The translations under genes were made by a program, and so were the position numbers. A model generated the notes under the pieces. That model saw nothing but the letters and a program-made list of their open reading frames with translations. It did no database searches and was not told the DNA's origin. A DNA stretch of 64,000 bases from Eudorina sp. 2006-703-Eu-15 (taxonomy: Eukaryota; Chlorophyta; Chlorophyceae; Chlamydomonadales; Volvocaceae), in the NCBI GenBank assembly GCA_003117195.1, contig BDSI01000045.1, positions 152,589 to 216,588 of the forward strand. The letters run 5' to 3'. This document shows, piece after piece, positions 35,731 to 47,628 of the stretch; the stretch's first letter is position 1, and the number at the start of each line of letters is the position of its first letter.

Positions 35731-38700
35731 ATTAGGATTCACGGTTACAAGGGGGACCAACAACCAAGTTGATCGCTCGCCGTACAGGCGTAGACGGACT
35801 GTTCATCCTACCCCAGGGGCATGCCCTGCACGAAGCAAGGAGCCATGCCAAAGAAAAGAAGCCAAGGAACCACCGGACCCAAGCCTTCAAAAGTACGAGC
35901 TGCCTAAGGGCAGGAGCAAACTGCGGCCAACAACCAGCCTAAAGACACATAGGGCTGCCAACTGAGCACCCAGAACCAGGGCCAACCGCCCGGCCCGGAA
36001 GACACAACGCACCGATGCAGCCAAGCCCGCACCAGAGTACGGGATAAATCAAGCACTCATCCAGGGACCACCAGCACCAAGCCAACAAAGAGAAGATCAC
36101 GAGACCACGAGCGCCAACGCAATGGGTGGCGGGACCAGAGGACCCCTACAACCCTCGTAGTTCAGTAAGTCCAGCACGGACACAGCGCGCGGAAGCGGAC
36201 CCGGCCGAGAAGGCGGGGTGGACGACGTAGCACACAGTCAGGTCATGCCACAGGCACGCATCAGATCACCCACGCGGGGACGCAGGGGGAGAGTCGACGT
36301 CCAGGGGAGCATTCAGGACAACACGCCCATTCACATTGCATAGGAACGGGTGTTGAGAGGGAACGGAACCCCAATTCCGAGGGGCCAGTCCCAGGGCGGC
36401 GAAGGAAGCGAGGCGGGCCCAAAAGTCAGCAGCCACCTCAACCGTGATCGCCGCGAGACGCCCCCGCAGCAGGGGGGTACGCTGGTCCCACACATTGTAC
36501 ATGCGTTGGCGGCCTCGCTCCAGGGCCGCCAAGGCCGCCAGGGCCACGACGTCCCAGACTGGCGGATGCAAACCCGGCGGGCAGACCACAAGCCACAGGT
36601 GGTGCCGCTGAAGACCCGAACCGAGCCGCCCGATCGACGCCCCCAACGCCAGCCCTAACACCTCCCGCAGCGACTGCGCAACAGGGCAATCCCAGAAAAG
36701 GTGCCGCCGAACCCAGCACGATCCCGATCCCGAAATGGCCGCGCCACAGGGGCAGCAGGCCGCTGCACGGAGGCGCGGTCCGCCTGGCCGCGCCGCGCTG
36801 GCCGAAACAGCGGGGAAGCCCGCGACCCCATGCACCGCCAGCCGCCAGAGGGGCTCCTTGTGGCCGTTTTCCCACCGCAGGCGCCAAAGCCTGCGCAGGG
36901 TGCTGCGGAAGTCGGCCAGGGCAGATGGCGGCACCGGCAACTGCCCATATGCATCCGCAATATAAGCCAGGTGCCGGTCCGCCAGGTCCTGCAGGGAAGG
37001 GCCGAGCTGTAAGGCCGTGGCAGTCTTGACTGTGAGGCGCAGCAGTGGCACAGGAGGTCCGGCCGGTGGGCGCCACACAAACCCGCGAAGTAGCGCACGC
37101 CAGGCCTCCTGCTCGGTCGGGGCGGCGGCCGCGCCCCGGAGGACCTCCCGGGCGGCCGCCACCCAGCTAGCGGGTAGGTGCTGCAGGAGGGCGCCCAAGT
37201 CGTCCAAAACCTGCACGCCCGAGATGTCCAGAGCCGCCCCCAGCTCGCTGTAGCCGAGGACGCCGCGGAGGGCACAACGCCGGAGCTCCAGCGTACACCC
37301 CCGGAGAACACGGGGGGAGAGAGGACCACCCCGCTGCCGAGCGGCAGCGAGGCTACCGCGCGCGGCTGCCAGCGAACTCCAGCAGCGGAGCGCGGTCCCG
37401 ATGGTGGTGAGACCCCGCAGGGCGAAGAGGACGGGGAAGTGGGCCTCCAGGCAGCGCCCGTCGGCCGCCCGGAGGGCGGGGTTGCCCCACAGGGGCGCAC
37501 TGTAGCACCAGGGGCCCGCCATGGAGTCCGGGTGGAGCAGAGCCGGTGGGCCCAGGGGGGATAGGGCGCTGAGGAGGCGCCGGAAGGCGGGGCTGGCTGC
37601 CGGCGGCTCTACCCCCAGAACCAGGCCGTCATGTGGCGCGAGCAGGCACAGAGGGTGTGCCGCGGGGTGACATCGTCGGAGGAGGCGGAGGACCAGCGCC
37701 GGCCAGGGGGGGTCCGCCGGGAGGAGGCCCGAGGCGCCCAGGACACAGCGCACCGCCGCCATCGCGTGACGAGCCTGAACATGGGCCTGCAGCGGGAGGA
37801 GCCCGAACCCTCCGAGCGCCGGCGGTAGGGCCAGCGTGTCGAGGCCCACGCCCGGGAGTCGCGAGTGGGGATGCACGGCGTGCAGGCTGGGAGGGACGGC
37901 GCGGTCGACCACGGCCGCGACAGAGGCTTGCAGACGCTCCACCACCGCGCGGGCCGGTAGGCCCTGGAATTCGAGGTGGTAGAGGGCCTTGCTGAGGGCA
38001 TAGCCCGAAGCGGCGGCGGCGCGGCCAAAGGTAGACAGGGGGAGGCGGGCCACGCGTTCCAGGGCGGCGAGGACCCCGGTGAATTCCACAGGCGGCACCA
38101 TAGTGTCATTGCGGAAGCAGACCCCCAGGGTCCGGGCCTGTACCACCGTGCGGGGTTGCATCGGCGCCACTGCCACCGCCGACGGCGCCGCCGCCACGGC
38201 AGGGGCTGGGGCGGCGGTCGGGCCGGGGCTGGCGGCGGCAGCAGGGGCGGCAGGTGACGGCGGGGCCCCACGGCGGAGGAGTGCCGAAAAGGTGGTGGCG
38301 ATGGCGGCCGGTAGGCGACGGAGGGCGGCCAGGAGCGCCACGGCGGCGGCAGGGGGCGGGGGGAGGGGGAGGCAGCTGCCGAGGACTCCGGTAGCGCCAC
38401 GCCAGGGGCCGGTGCGGCGGAGGGAGGCGCTGCGGCGGCAGCCCCCGCCGGTGGGGCGGGGGCGCCGACATGAAGGAGCTCGACCTTGCCCAGGTTGAGC
38501 CGCTGCCCAGACGCAAGCCGAAAGACATCCATGACCGCCAAGAAGTCAGGGAGCTGAGTGGCGAGGGCCAGCAGCGGGGTGCAGTCGTCGGCGTACTGGG
38601 ACGCCGTGACACGGCGGCTGCCGAAGCACAGGCCAACACCCCGGGACTTCAGCCACGCGAGGAGGGCCTGCCCGACCGCTAGGTAGAGCAGGGGTGCGAG

Positions 38701-39292
38701 GGGGCAGCCCTGGCGGACTCCCGACGTGATGGGCACGCGCTGGGAGCGATGTCCGTTGACCACTGCTGTGGCCCCCGTGGCGGTGTGGAGTCGCTGCACC
38801 CACCGTAGGAAGCCCGGGCCGACCCCCAAGGCCGCCAGGCAGTCCAGCAGGAAGCCGCGGTCCACCGTGTCGTACGCCTTGTAGAAGTCGAGGAAGACTG
38901 CCAGCGCGGCGCGCTGCTCCGCCCGCAGGAGCTCGGGGAGGAGCTGCAGGAGCCACACGTTGTCAGCGATGCGGCGGGACCGAAGGAAGGCTGTTTGCTC
39001 GGCGTCAATTGTGGCATCGAACACGGGGAGGAGACGGCGCGCCAACACCCGTGCGAGGGTACGGTAGTCCGTGTCCAGCAGCGTGATGGGGCGGTAGTTG
39101 GCTGGGCACGTGGGGTCACCCGACTTCGGGAGGGAGGAGATGACCCCATCCAGGAACCCGGCAGGCACACCCCCCGTACAGCCGATCGCCGTGAACACCC
39201 GGGCAAGCAGCGGTGCGAAGACGTCCGGGAAGGCCTGGTAGAGTTCCGCTGGAATGCCATCCGCCCCCGGGGAGCGGCCAGGGGGCGTGGCG
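35731..39292 (-). mobile_element. LINE copy A (3.56 kb, 5'-truncated in the RT)
   Basis: The longest copy. It is flanked by a 7-bp duplication, GCGTATA, at 35724-35730 and 39293-39299. The right-hand duplication abuts the 3' end of copy B, so A inserted exactly at the edge of B. It carries the reverse transcriptase from its first conserved block (GADGIPAELYQAFP) to the C-terminus and the whole 3' UTR. The endonuclease part is missing. Confidence 0.9.
36266..39291 (-). pseudogene. Reverse transcriptase ORF2 fragment of copy A (frameshifted)
   Basis: Reads from the truncated 5' end through RT blocks: NYRPITLLDTDYR, FLDFYKAYDTVDR, the GVRQGCPLAPLLY block and the catalytic QYADDCTPLL. Then comes a Pro/Ala-rich linker and a C-terminal region with a Cys/His zinc-binding motif (CCPCGAAISGS followed by RRHLFWDCPVAQS). 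The frame from the RT core breaks at a G run, 38358-38363 (6 G; copy D has 7 at 44220-44226), after which the C-terminal frame continues to the stop at 36266. RT would copy element RNA at a nicked target. This copy is non-functional because it lacks the endonuclease and is frameshifted. Confidence 0.88.
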
Positions 39293-39299
39293 GCGTATA

Positions 39300-39619
39300 A
39301 TTAGGATTCACGGTTACAAGGGGGACCAACAACCAAGTTGATCGCTCGCCGTACAGGCGTAGACGGACTGTTCATCCTACCCCAGGGGCATGCCCTGCAC
39401 GAAGCAAGGAGCCATGCCAAAGAAAAGAAGCCAAGGAACCACCGGACCCAAGCCTTCAAAAGTACGAGCTGCCTAAGGGCAGGAGCAAACTGCGGCCAAC
39501 AACCAGCCTAAAGACACATAGGGCTGCCAACTGAGCACCCAGAACCAGGGCCAACCTCCCGGCCCGGAAGACACAACGCACCGATGCAGCCAAGCCCGCA
39601 CCAGAGTACGGGATAAATA
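39300..39619 (-). mobile_element. LINE copy B (320-bp 3' fragment)
   Basis: Only part of the 3' UTR, truncated at a GTACGGGATAAA sequence that occurs inside the longer copies. The left flank is GCGTATA; the right flank is the 3' end of copy C. Confidence 0.88.
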
Positions 39620-41583
39620 ATTAGGATTCACGGTTACAAGGGGGACCAACAACCAAGTTGATCGCTCGCCGTACAGGCGTAGACGGACTGTTCATCCTAC
39701 CCCAGGGACATGCCCTGCACGAAGCAAGGAGCCATGCCAAAGAAAAGAAGCCAAGGAACCACCGGACCCAAGCCTTCAAAAGTATGAGCTGCGTAAGGGC
39801 AGGAGCAAACTGCGGCCAACAAGCAGCCTAAAGACACATAGGGCTGCCAACTGAGCACCCAGAACCAGGGCCAACCTCCCGGCCCGGAAGACACAACGCA
39901 CCGATGCAGCCAATCCCGAACCAGAGTACGGGATAAATCAATGACTCATCCAGGGACCACCAGCACCAAGCCAAACAAAAAGAAGAGTACGAGACCACGA
40001 GCGCCAACGCGAGGGTGGCGGGACCAGAGGATCCCTACAACCCTCGTAGTTCAGTAAGTCCAGCACGGACACCGCGCGCGGAAGCGGACCCGGCCGAGCA
40101 GGCGGTGTGTATGACGTATCACACAGTGAGGTCATGCCACAGGCACTCAGATCACCCACGCGGGGACGCAGGGGGAGAGTCGACGTCCAGAGGAGCATTC
40201 AAGACAACACGCCCATTCACATTGCATAGGAACGGGTGTTGAGAGGGAACGGAACCCCAATGCCGAGGGGCCAGTCCCAGGGCGGCGAAAGAAGCGAGGC
40301 GGGCCCAAAAGTCAGCAGCCACCTCAACCGTGATCGCCGCGAGACGCCCCCGCAGCAGGGGGTACGCTGGTCCCACACATTGTACATGCGTTGGCGGCCG
40401 CGCTCCAGGGCCGCCAAGGCCGCCAGGGCCACGACATCCCAGACTGGCGGATGCAAACCCGGTGGGCAGACCACAAGCCACACGTGGTGCCGCTGAAGAC
40501 CCGAACCGAGCCGCCCGATCGAAGCCCCCAACGCCAGCCCTAACACCTCCCGCAGCGACTGCGCAACAGGGCAATCCCAGAAAAGGTGCCGCCGAACCCA
40601 GCACGATCCCGATCCCGAGATGGCCGCGCCACAGGGGCAGCAGGCCGCTGCACGGAGGCGCGGTCCGCCTGGCCGCGCCGCGCTGGCCGAAACAGCGGGG
40701 AAGCCCGCGATCCCATGCACCGCCAGCCGCCAGAGGGGCTCCTTGTGGCCGTTTTCCCACCGCAGGCGCCAAAGCCTGCGCAGGGTGCTGCGGAAGTCGG
40801 CCAGGGCGGATGGCGGCACCGGCAACTGCCCATATGCATCCGCAATATAAGCCAGGTGCCGGTCCGCCAGGTCCTGCAGGGAAGGGCCGAGCTGTAAGGC
40901 CGTGGCAGTCTTGACTGTGAGGCGCAGCAGTGGTACAGGAGGTCCGGCCGGTGGGCGCCACACAAACCCGCGAAGCAGCGCACGCCAGGCCTCCTGCCCG
41001 GTCGGGGCGGCGGCCGCACCCCGGAGGACCTCCCGGGCGGCCGCCACCCAGCTAGCGGGTAGGCGCGGCAGGAGGGCGCCCAATGTCAAGGCCCTGACGT
41101 TCCCAGCACCGCATGAGGGCGGGGAGGCGCGCGTCGGCGCCAGGCTCCCCCGACCCCAGCAGGCCGCGCACATTGTGGGAGCCCACCCGCAGCGGGGGGG
41201 GCCCCGCGGGCGGGCGGCCAGCCGCGGCCGCCCCATTACGCCGACATGTCCGCCGCCCCATCGACGCCGGCAGGGGGGAGGGCGAGGGTGGCGAAGGAGT
41301 TGCGGTCGGAGGGCGGCGGTGCCCGCGGCGCGGGCGGGCTGGCCGCCCGGCTGCGCGGCTGGTTCCGCGCGCGAGAAGCACTGCGGGACCGGCCCGACCG
41401 CCCGGCCGGGCGGAAGCCGTCCGCGTCGGGGTCAGGGGTCAGCCGCTTGCGGCCGGGCAGCACAGGCGGGTCGAGCGGACCCGGCGGGAGTGCAGTAGGC
41501 GCCACCAGCGGCGGCGGGGCAGGCAGAGCCAACGGAAACGCCAGGGCACCGGCCATAGGCGGCGGTGCCGTGGGGGCCACCAG
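39620..41583 (-). mobile_element. LINE copy C (internally deleted, keeps endonuclease start)
   Basis: 3' UTR and C-terminal region up to about 41083, where the sequence jumps to the 5' part of the element (41084-41583). That part on minus encodes an Arg/Pro/Ala-rich leader and the start of an APE-type endonuclease (LRVGSHNVRGLLGSGEP, then ALMRCWERQGLDI). It is the only copy showing the endonuclease. About 2.5 kb or more of ORF2 is missing at the joint. Its 3' UTR shares many private substitutions with copy G. Confidence 0.85.
40152..41583 (-). pseudogene. ORF2 remnant of copy C (deletion plus frameshift)
   Basis: Endonuclease N-terminus fused out of context to the C-terminal region (LPASWVAAAREVLRG onward). 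A second lesion is a G run of five at 40358-40362 where other copies have six; it shifts the frame 200 bases before the usual stop. Not functional. Confidence 0.8.
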
Positions 41584-41592
41584 GGCCGCTGA

Positions 41593-44394
41593 ATTAGGAT
41601 TCACGGTTACAAGGGGGACCAACAACCAAGTTGATCGCTCGCCGTACAGGCGTAGACGGACTGTTCATCCTACCCCAGGGGCATGCCCTGCACGAAGCAA
41701 GGAGCCATGCCAAAGAAAAGAAGCCAAGGAACCACCGGACCCAAGCCTTCAAAAGTATGAGCTGCCTAAGGGCAGGAGCAAACTGCGGCCAACAACCAGC
41801 CTAAAGACACATAGGGCTGCCAACTGAGCACCCAGAACCAGGGCCAACCTCCCGGCCCGGAAGACACAACGCACCGATGCAGCCAATCCCGCACCAGAGT
41901 ACGGGATAAATCAATGACTCATCCAGGGACCACCAGCACCAAGCCAACAAAGAGAAGATCACGAGACCACGAGCGCCAACGCAATGGGTGGCGGGACCAG
42001 AGGACCCCTACAACCCTCGTAGGTCAGTCAGTCCAGCACGGACACAGCGCGCGGAAGCGGACCCGGCCGAGAAGGCGGGGTGGACGACGTAGCACACAGT
42101 CAGGTCATGCCACAGGCACGCATCAGATCACCCACGCGGGGACGCAGGGGGAGAGTCGACGTCCAGGGGAGCATTCAAGACAACACGCCCATTCACATTG
42201 CATAGGAACGGGGGTTGAGAGGGAACGGAACCCCAATTCCGAGGGGCCAGCCCCAGGGCGGCGAAGGAAGCGAGGCGGGCCCAAAAGTCAGCAGCCACCT
42301 CAACCGTGATCGCCGCGAGACGCCCCCGCAGCAGGGGGGTACGCTGGTCCCACACATTGTACATGCGTTGGCGGCCGCGCTCCAGGGCCGCCAAGGCCGC
42401 CAGGGCCACGACATCCCAGACTGGCGGATGCAAACCCGGCGGGCAGACCACAAGCCACAGGTGGTGCCGCTGAAGACCCGAACCGAGCCGCCCGATCGAC
42501 GCCCCCAACGCCAGCCCTAACACCTCCCGCAGCGACTGCGCAACAGGGCAATCCCAGAAAAGGTGCCGCCGAACCCAGCACGATCCCGATCCCGAAATGG
42601 CCGCGCCACAGGGGCAGCAGGCCGCTGCACGGAGGCGCGGTCCGCCCGGCCGCGCCGCGCTGGCCGAAACAGCGGGGAAGCCCGCGACCCCATGCACCGC
42701 CAGCCGCCAGAGGGGCTCCTTGTGGCCGTTTTCCCACCGCAGGCGCCAAAGCCTGCGCAGGGTGCTGCGGAAGTCGGCCAGGGCGGATGGCGGCGCCGGC
42801 AACTGCCCATATGCATCCGCAATATAAGCCAGGTGCCGGTCCGCCAGGTCCTGCAGGGAAGGGCCGAGCTGTAAGGCCGTGGCAGTCTTGACTGTGAGGC
42901 GCAGCAGTGGCACAGGAGGTCCGGCCGGTGGGCGCCACACAAATCCGCGAAGCAGCGCACGCCAGGCCTCCATCTCGGTCGGGGCGGCGGCCGCGCCCCG
43001 GAGGACCTCCCGGGCGGCCGCCACCCAGCTAGCGGGTAGGCGCTGCAGGAGGGCGCCCAAGTCGTCCAAAACCTGCACGCCCGAGATGTCCAGAGCCGCC
43101 CCCAGCTCGCTGTAGCCGAGGACACCGCGGAGGGCACAACGCCGGAGCTCCAGCGTACACCCCCGGAGAACACGGGGGGAGAGAGGACCACCCCGCTGCC
43201 GAGCGGCAGCGAGGCTACTGCGCGCGGCTGCCAGCGAACGCCAGCAGCGGAGCGCGGTCCCGATGGTGGTGAGACCCCGCAGGGCGAAGAGGACGGGGAA
43301 GTGGGCCTCCAGGCAGCGCCCGTCGGCCGCCCGGAGGGCGGGGTTGCCCCACAGGGGCGCACTGTAGCACCAGGGGCCCGCCATGGAGTCCGGGTGGAGC
43401 AGAGCCGGTGGGCCCAGGGGGGATAGGGCGCTGAGGAGGCGCCGGAAGGCGGGGCTGGCTGCCGGCGGCTCCACCCCCAGAACCAGGCCGTCATGTGGCG
43501 CGAGCAGGCACAGAGGGTGTGCCGCGGGGTGACATCGTCGGAGGAGGCGGAGGACCAGCGCCGGCCAGGGGGGGTCCGCCGGGAGGAGGCCCGAGGCGCC
43601 CAGGACACAGCGCACCGCCGCCATCGCGTGACGAGCCTGAACATGGGCCCGCAGCGGGAGGAGGCCGAACCCTCCGAGCGCCGGCGGTAGGGCCAGCGTG
43701 TCGAGGCCCACGCCCGGGAGTCGGGAGTGGGGAAGCACGGCGTGCAGGCTGGGAGGTACGGCGCGGTCGACCACGGCCGCGACAGAGGCTTGCAGACGCT
43801 CCATCACCGCGCGGGCCGGGAGGCCCTGGAATTCGAGGTGGTAGAGGGCCTTGCTGAGGGCATAGCCCGAAGCGGCGGCGGCGCGGCCAAAGGTAGACAG
43901 GGGGAGGCGGGCCACGCGTTCCAGGGTGGCGAGGACCCCGGCGAAGTCCACAGGCGGCACCATAGTGTCATTGCGGAAGCAGACCCCCAGGGTCCGGGCC
44001 TGTTCCACCGTGCGGGGTTGCACCGGCGCCACTGCCACCGCCGACGGCGCCGCCGCCACGGCAGGGGCTGGGGCGGCGGCCGGGCCGGGGCTGGCGGCGG
44101 CAGCAGGGGCGGCAGGTGACGGCGGGGCCCCACGGCGGAGGAGTGCCGAAAAGGTGGTGGCGATGGCGGCCGGTAGGCGACGGAAGGCGGCCAGGAGCGC
44201 CACGGCGGCGGCAGGGGGCGGGGGGGAGGGGGAGGCAGCTGCCGAGGACTCCGGTAGCGCCACGCCAGGGGCCGGTGCGGCGGAGGGAGGTGCTGCGGCG
44301 GCAGCCCCCGCCGGTGGGGCGGGGGCGCCGACATGAAGGAGCTCGACCTTGCCCAGGTTGAGCCGCTGCCCAGACGCAAGCCGAAAGACATCCA
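41593..44394 (-). mobile_element. LINE copy D (2.8 kb)
   Basis: Flanked by a 9-bp duplication, GGCCGCTGA, at 41584-41592 and 44395-44403. Starts just downstream of the YADD box and runs to the 3' end. Its open frame from about 44390 to 42128 is intact, so it shows the undamaged reading frame of the C-terminal half. Confidence 0.9.
42128..44394 (-). pseudogene. ORF2 C-terminal half in copy D
   Basis: Continuous frame of over 700 residues from DVFRLASGQRLNLGKVEL to the terminal PPASPRG. It includes the Pro/Ala linker and the Cys/His zinc-binding segment. It lacks the endonuclease and RT catalytic core because of 5' truncation. Useful as the reference frame for repairing interpretation of copies A, C, E and G. 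Confidence 0.85.
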
Positions 44395-44403
44395 GGCCGC
44401 TGA

Positions 44404-45885
44404 ATTAGGATTCACGGTTACAAGGGGGACCAACAACCAAGTTGATCGCTCGCCGTACAGGCGTAGACGGACTGTTCATCCTACCCCAGGGGCATGCCCT
44501 GCACGAAGCAAGGAGCCATGCCAAAGAAAAGAAGCCAAGGAACCACCGGACCCAAGCCTTCAAAAGTATGAGCTGCCTAAGGGCAGGAGCAAACTGCGGC
44601 CAACAACCAGCCTAAAGACACATAGGGCTGCCAACTGAGCACCCAGAACCAGGGCCAACCTCCCGGCCCGGAAGACACAACGCACCGATGCAGCCAATCC
44701 CGCACCAGAGTACGGGATAAATCAAGCACTCATCCAGGGACCACCAGCACCAAGCCAACAAAGAGAAGATCACGAGACCACGAGCGCCAACGCAATGGGT
44801 GGCGGGACCAGAGGACCCCTACAACCCTCGTAGGTCAGTAAGTCCAGCACGGACACAGCGCGCGGAAGCGGACCCGGCCGAGAAGGCGGGGTGGACGACG
44901 TAGCACACAGTCAGGTCATGCCACAGGCACGCATCAGATCACCCACGCGGGGACACAGGGGGAGAGTCGACGTCCAGGGGAGCATTCAAGACAACACGCC
45001 CATTCACATTGCATAGGAACGGGTGTTGAGAGGGAACGGAACCCCAATTCCGAGGGGCCAGCCCCAGGGCGGCGAAGGAAGCGAGGCGGGCCCAAAAGTC
45101 AGCAGCCACCTCAACCGTGATCGCCGCGAGACGCCCCCGCAGCAGGGGGGTACGCTGGTCCCACACATTGTACATGCGTTGGCGGCCGCGCTCCAGGGCC
45201 GCCAAGGCCGCCAGGGCCACGACATCCCAGACTGGCGGATGCAAACCCGGCGGGCAGACCACAAGCCACAGGTGGTGCCGCTGAAGACCCGAACCGAGCC
45301 GCCCGATCGACGCCCCCAACGCCAGCCCTAACACCTCCCGCAGCGACTGCGCAACAGGGCAATCCCAGAAAAGGTGCCGCCGAACCCAGCACGATCCCGA
45401 TCCCGAAATGGCCGCGCCACAGGGGCAGCAGGCCGCTGCACGGAGGCGCGGTCCGCCCGGCCGCGCCGCGCTGGCCGAAACAGCGGGGAAGCCCGCGACC
45501 CCATGCACCGCCAGCCGCCAGAGGGGCTCCTTGTGGCCGTTTTCCCACCGCAGGCGCCAAAGCCTGCGCAGGGTGCTGCGGAAGTCGGCCAGGGCGGACG
45601 GCGGCGCCGGCAACTGCCCATATGCATCCGCAATATAAGCCAGGTGCCGGTCCGCCAGGTCCTGCAGGGAAGGGCCGAGCTGTAAGGCCGTGGCAGTCTT
45701 GACTGTGAGGCGCAGCAGTGGCACAGGAGGTCCGGCCGGTGGGCGCCACACAAATCCGCGAAGCAGCGCACGCCAGGCCTCCATCTCGGTCGGGGCGGCG
45801 GCCGCGCCCCGGAGGACCTCCCGGGCGGCCGCCACCCAGCTAGCGGGTAGGCGCTGCAGGAGGGCGCCCAAGTCGTCCAAAACCT
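44404..45885 (-). mobile_element. LINE copy E (1.48 kb)
   Basis: 3' UTR plus the last ~310 codons of ORF2 (stop at 44939), truncated at a GTCCAAAACCT position. Flanked by 8 bp, GCCGCTGA, on both sides (44396-44403 and 45886-45893). It shares private substitutions with copy D. Confidence 0.88.
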
Positions 45886-45978
45886 GCCGCTGAATTAGGA
45901 TTCACGGTTACAAGGGGGACCAACAACCAACCTGCCGCTGAATTAGGATTCACGGTTACAAGGGGGACCAACAACCAA
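45881..45978 (-). mobile_element. LINE copy F: 40-bp terminal copy within a 48-bp tandem duplication
   Basis: The junction AACCTGCCGCTGA plus the first 37 bases of the element 3' end occurs twice with a 48-bp period (45881-45930 and 45929-45978). The first instance (45894-45933) is a minimal copy F. The second is the true start of copy G at 45942. It could be an extreme 5' truncation or a long target-site duplication. Confidence 0.8.
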
Positions 45979-47378
45979 GTTGATCGCTCGCCGTACAGGC
46001 GTAGACGGACTGTTCATCCTACCCCAGGGACATGCCCTGCACGAAGCAAGGAGCCATGCCAAAGAAAAGAAGCCAAGGAACCACCGGACCCAAGCCTTCA
46101 AAAGTATGAGCTGCGTAAGGGCAGGAGCAAACTGCGGCCAACAAGCAGCCGAAAGACACATACGGCTGCCAACTTAGCACCCAGAACCAGGGCCAACCTC
46201 CCGGCCCGGAAGACACAACGCACCGATGCAGCCAATCCCGAACCAGAGTACGGGATAAATCAATGACTCATCCAGGGACCACCAGCACCAAGCCAAACAA
46301 AAAGAAGAGTACGAGACCACGAGCGCCAACGCGAGGGTGGCGGGACCAGAGGATCCCTACAACCCTCGTAGTTCAGTAAGTCCAGCACGGACACCGCGCG
46401 CGGAAGCGGACCCGGCCGAGCAGGCGGTGTGTATGACGTATCACACAGTGAGGTCACGCCACAGGCACTCAGATCACCCACGCGGGGACGCAGGGGGAGA
46501 GTCGACGTCCAGAGGAGCATTCAAGACAACACGCCCATTCACATTGCATAGGAACGGGTGTTGAGAGGGAACGGAACCCCAATGCCGAGGGGCCAGTCCC
46601 AGGGCGGCGAAAGAAGCGAGGCGGGCCCAAAAGTCAGCAGCCACCTCAACCGTGATCGCCGCGAGACGCCCCCGCAGCAGGGGGGTACGCTGGTCCCACA
46701 CATTGTACATGCGTTGGCGGCCGCGCTCCAGGGCCGCCAAGGCCGCCAGGGCCACGACATCCCAGACTGGCGGATGCAAACCCGGTGGGCAGACCACAAG
46801 CCACACGTGGTGCCGCTGAAGACCCGAACCGAGCCGCCCGATCGAAGCCCCCAACGCCAGCCCTAACACCTCCCGCAGCGACTGCGCAACAGGGCAATCC
46901 CAGAAAAGGTGCCGCCGAACCCAGCACGATCCCGATCCCGAGATGGCCGCGCCACAGGGGCAGCAGGCCGCTGCACGGAGGCGCGGTCCGCCTGGCCGCG
47001 CCGCGCTGGCCGAAACAGCGGGGAAGCCCGCGATCCCATGCACCGCCAGCCGCCAGAGGGGCTCCTTGTGGCCGTTTTCCCACCGCAGGCGCCAAAGCCT
47101 GCGCAGGGTGCTGCGGAAGTCGGCCAGGGCGGATGGCGGCACCGGCAACTGCCCATATGCATCCGCAATATAAGCCAGGTGCCGGTCCGCCAGGTCCTGC
47201 AGGGAAGGGCCGAGCTGTAAGGCCGTGGCAGTCTTGACTGTGAGGCGCAGCAGTGGTACAGGAGGTCCGGCCGGTGGGCGCCACACAAACCCGCGAAGCA
47301 GCGCACGCCAGGCCTCCTGCCCGGTCGGGGCGGCGGCCGCACCCCGGAGGACCTCCCGGGCGGCCGCCACCCAGCTGA
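45942..47378 (-). mobile_element. LINE copy G (1.44 kb)
   Basis: 3' UTR and ORF2 C-terminus (stop at 46474), truncated at GCCGCCACCCA. It shares with copy C a set of differences from the other copies, such as a shorter CACTCAGATC around the end of ORF2 and the CAGAGGAGCATTC variant. C and G therefore come from one source lineage. Confidence 0.88.
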
Positions 47379-47628
47379 ATTAGGATTCACGGTTACAAGG
47401 GGGACCAACAACCAAGTTGATCGCTCGCCGTACAGGCGTAGACGGACTGTTCATCCTACCCCAGGGGCATGCCCTGCACGAAGCAAGGAGCCATGCCAAA
47501 GAAAAGAAGCCAAGGAACCACCGGACCCAAGCCTTCAAAAGTATGAGCTGCCTAAGGGCAGGAGCAAACTGCGGCCAACAACCAGCCTAAAGACACATAG
47601 GGCTGCCAATTGAGCACCCAGAACCTGA
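47379..47628 (-). mobile_element. LINE copy H (250-bp 3' fragment)
   Basis: 3' UTR only, ending at CACCCAGAACC before the next ATTAGG start. Confidence 0.87.

Noticed and set aside
36701..47237. Recurrent plus-strand frames of 76-103 codons found in several LINE copies (starting MPPNPARSRSR or MAAPQGQQ)
   Set aside because: They recur only because the copies are near-identical. They are antisense to ORF2 and Arg/Ala-rich without domain features.
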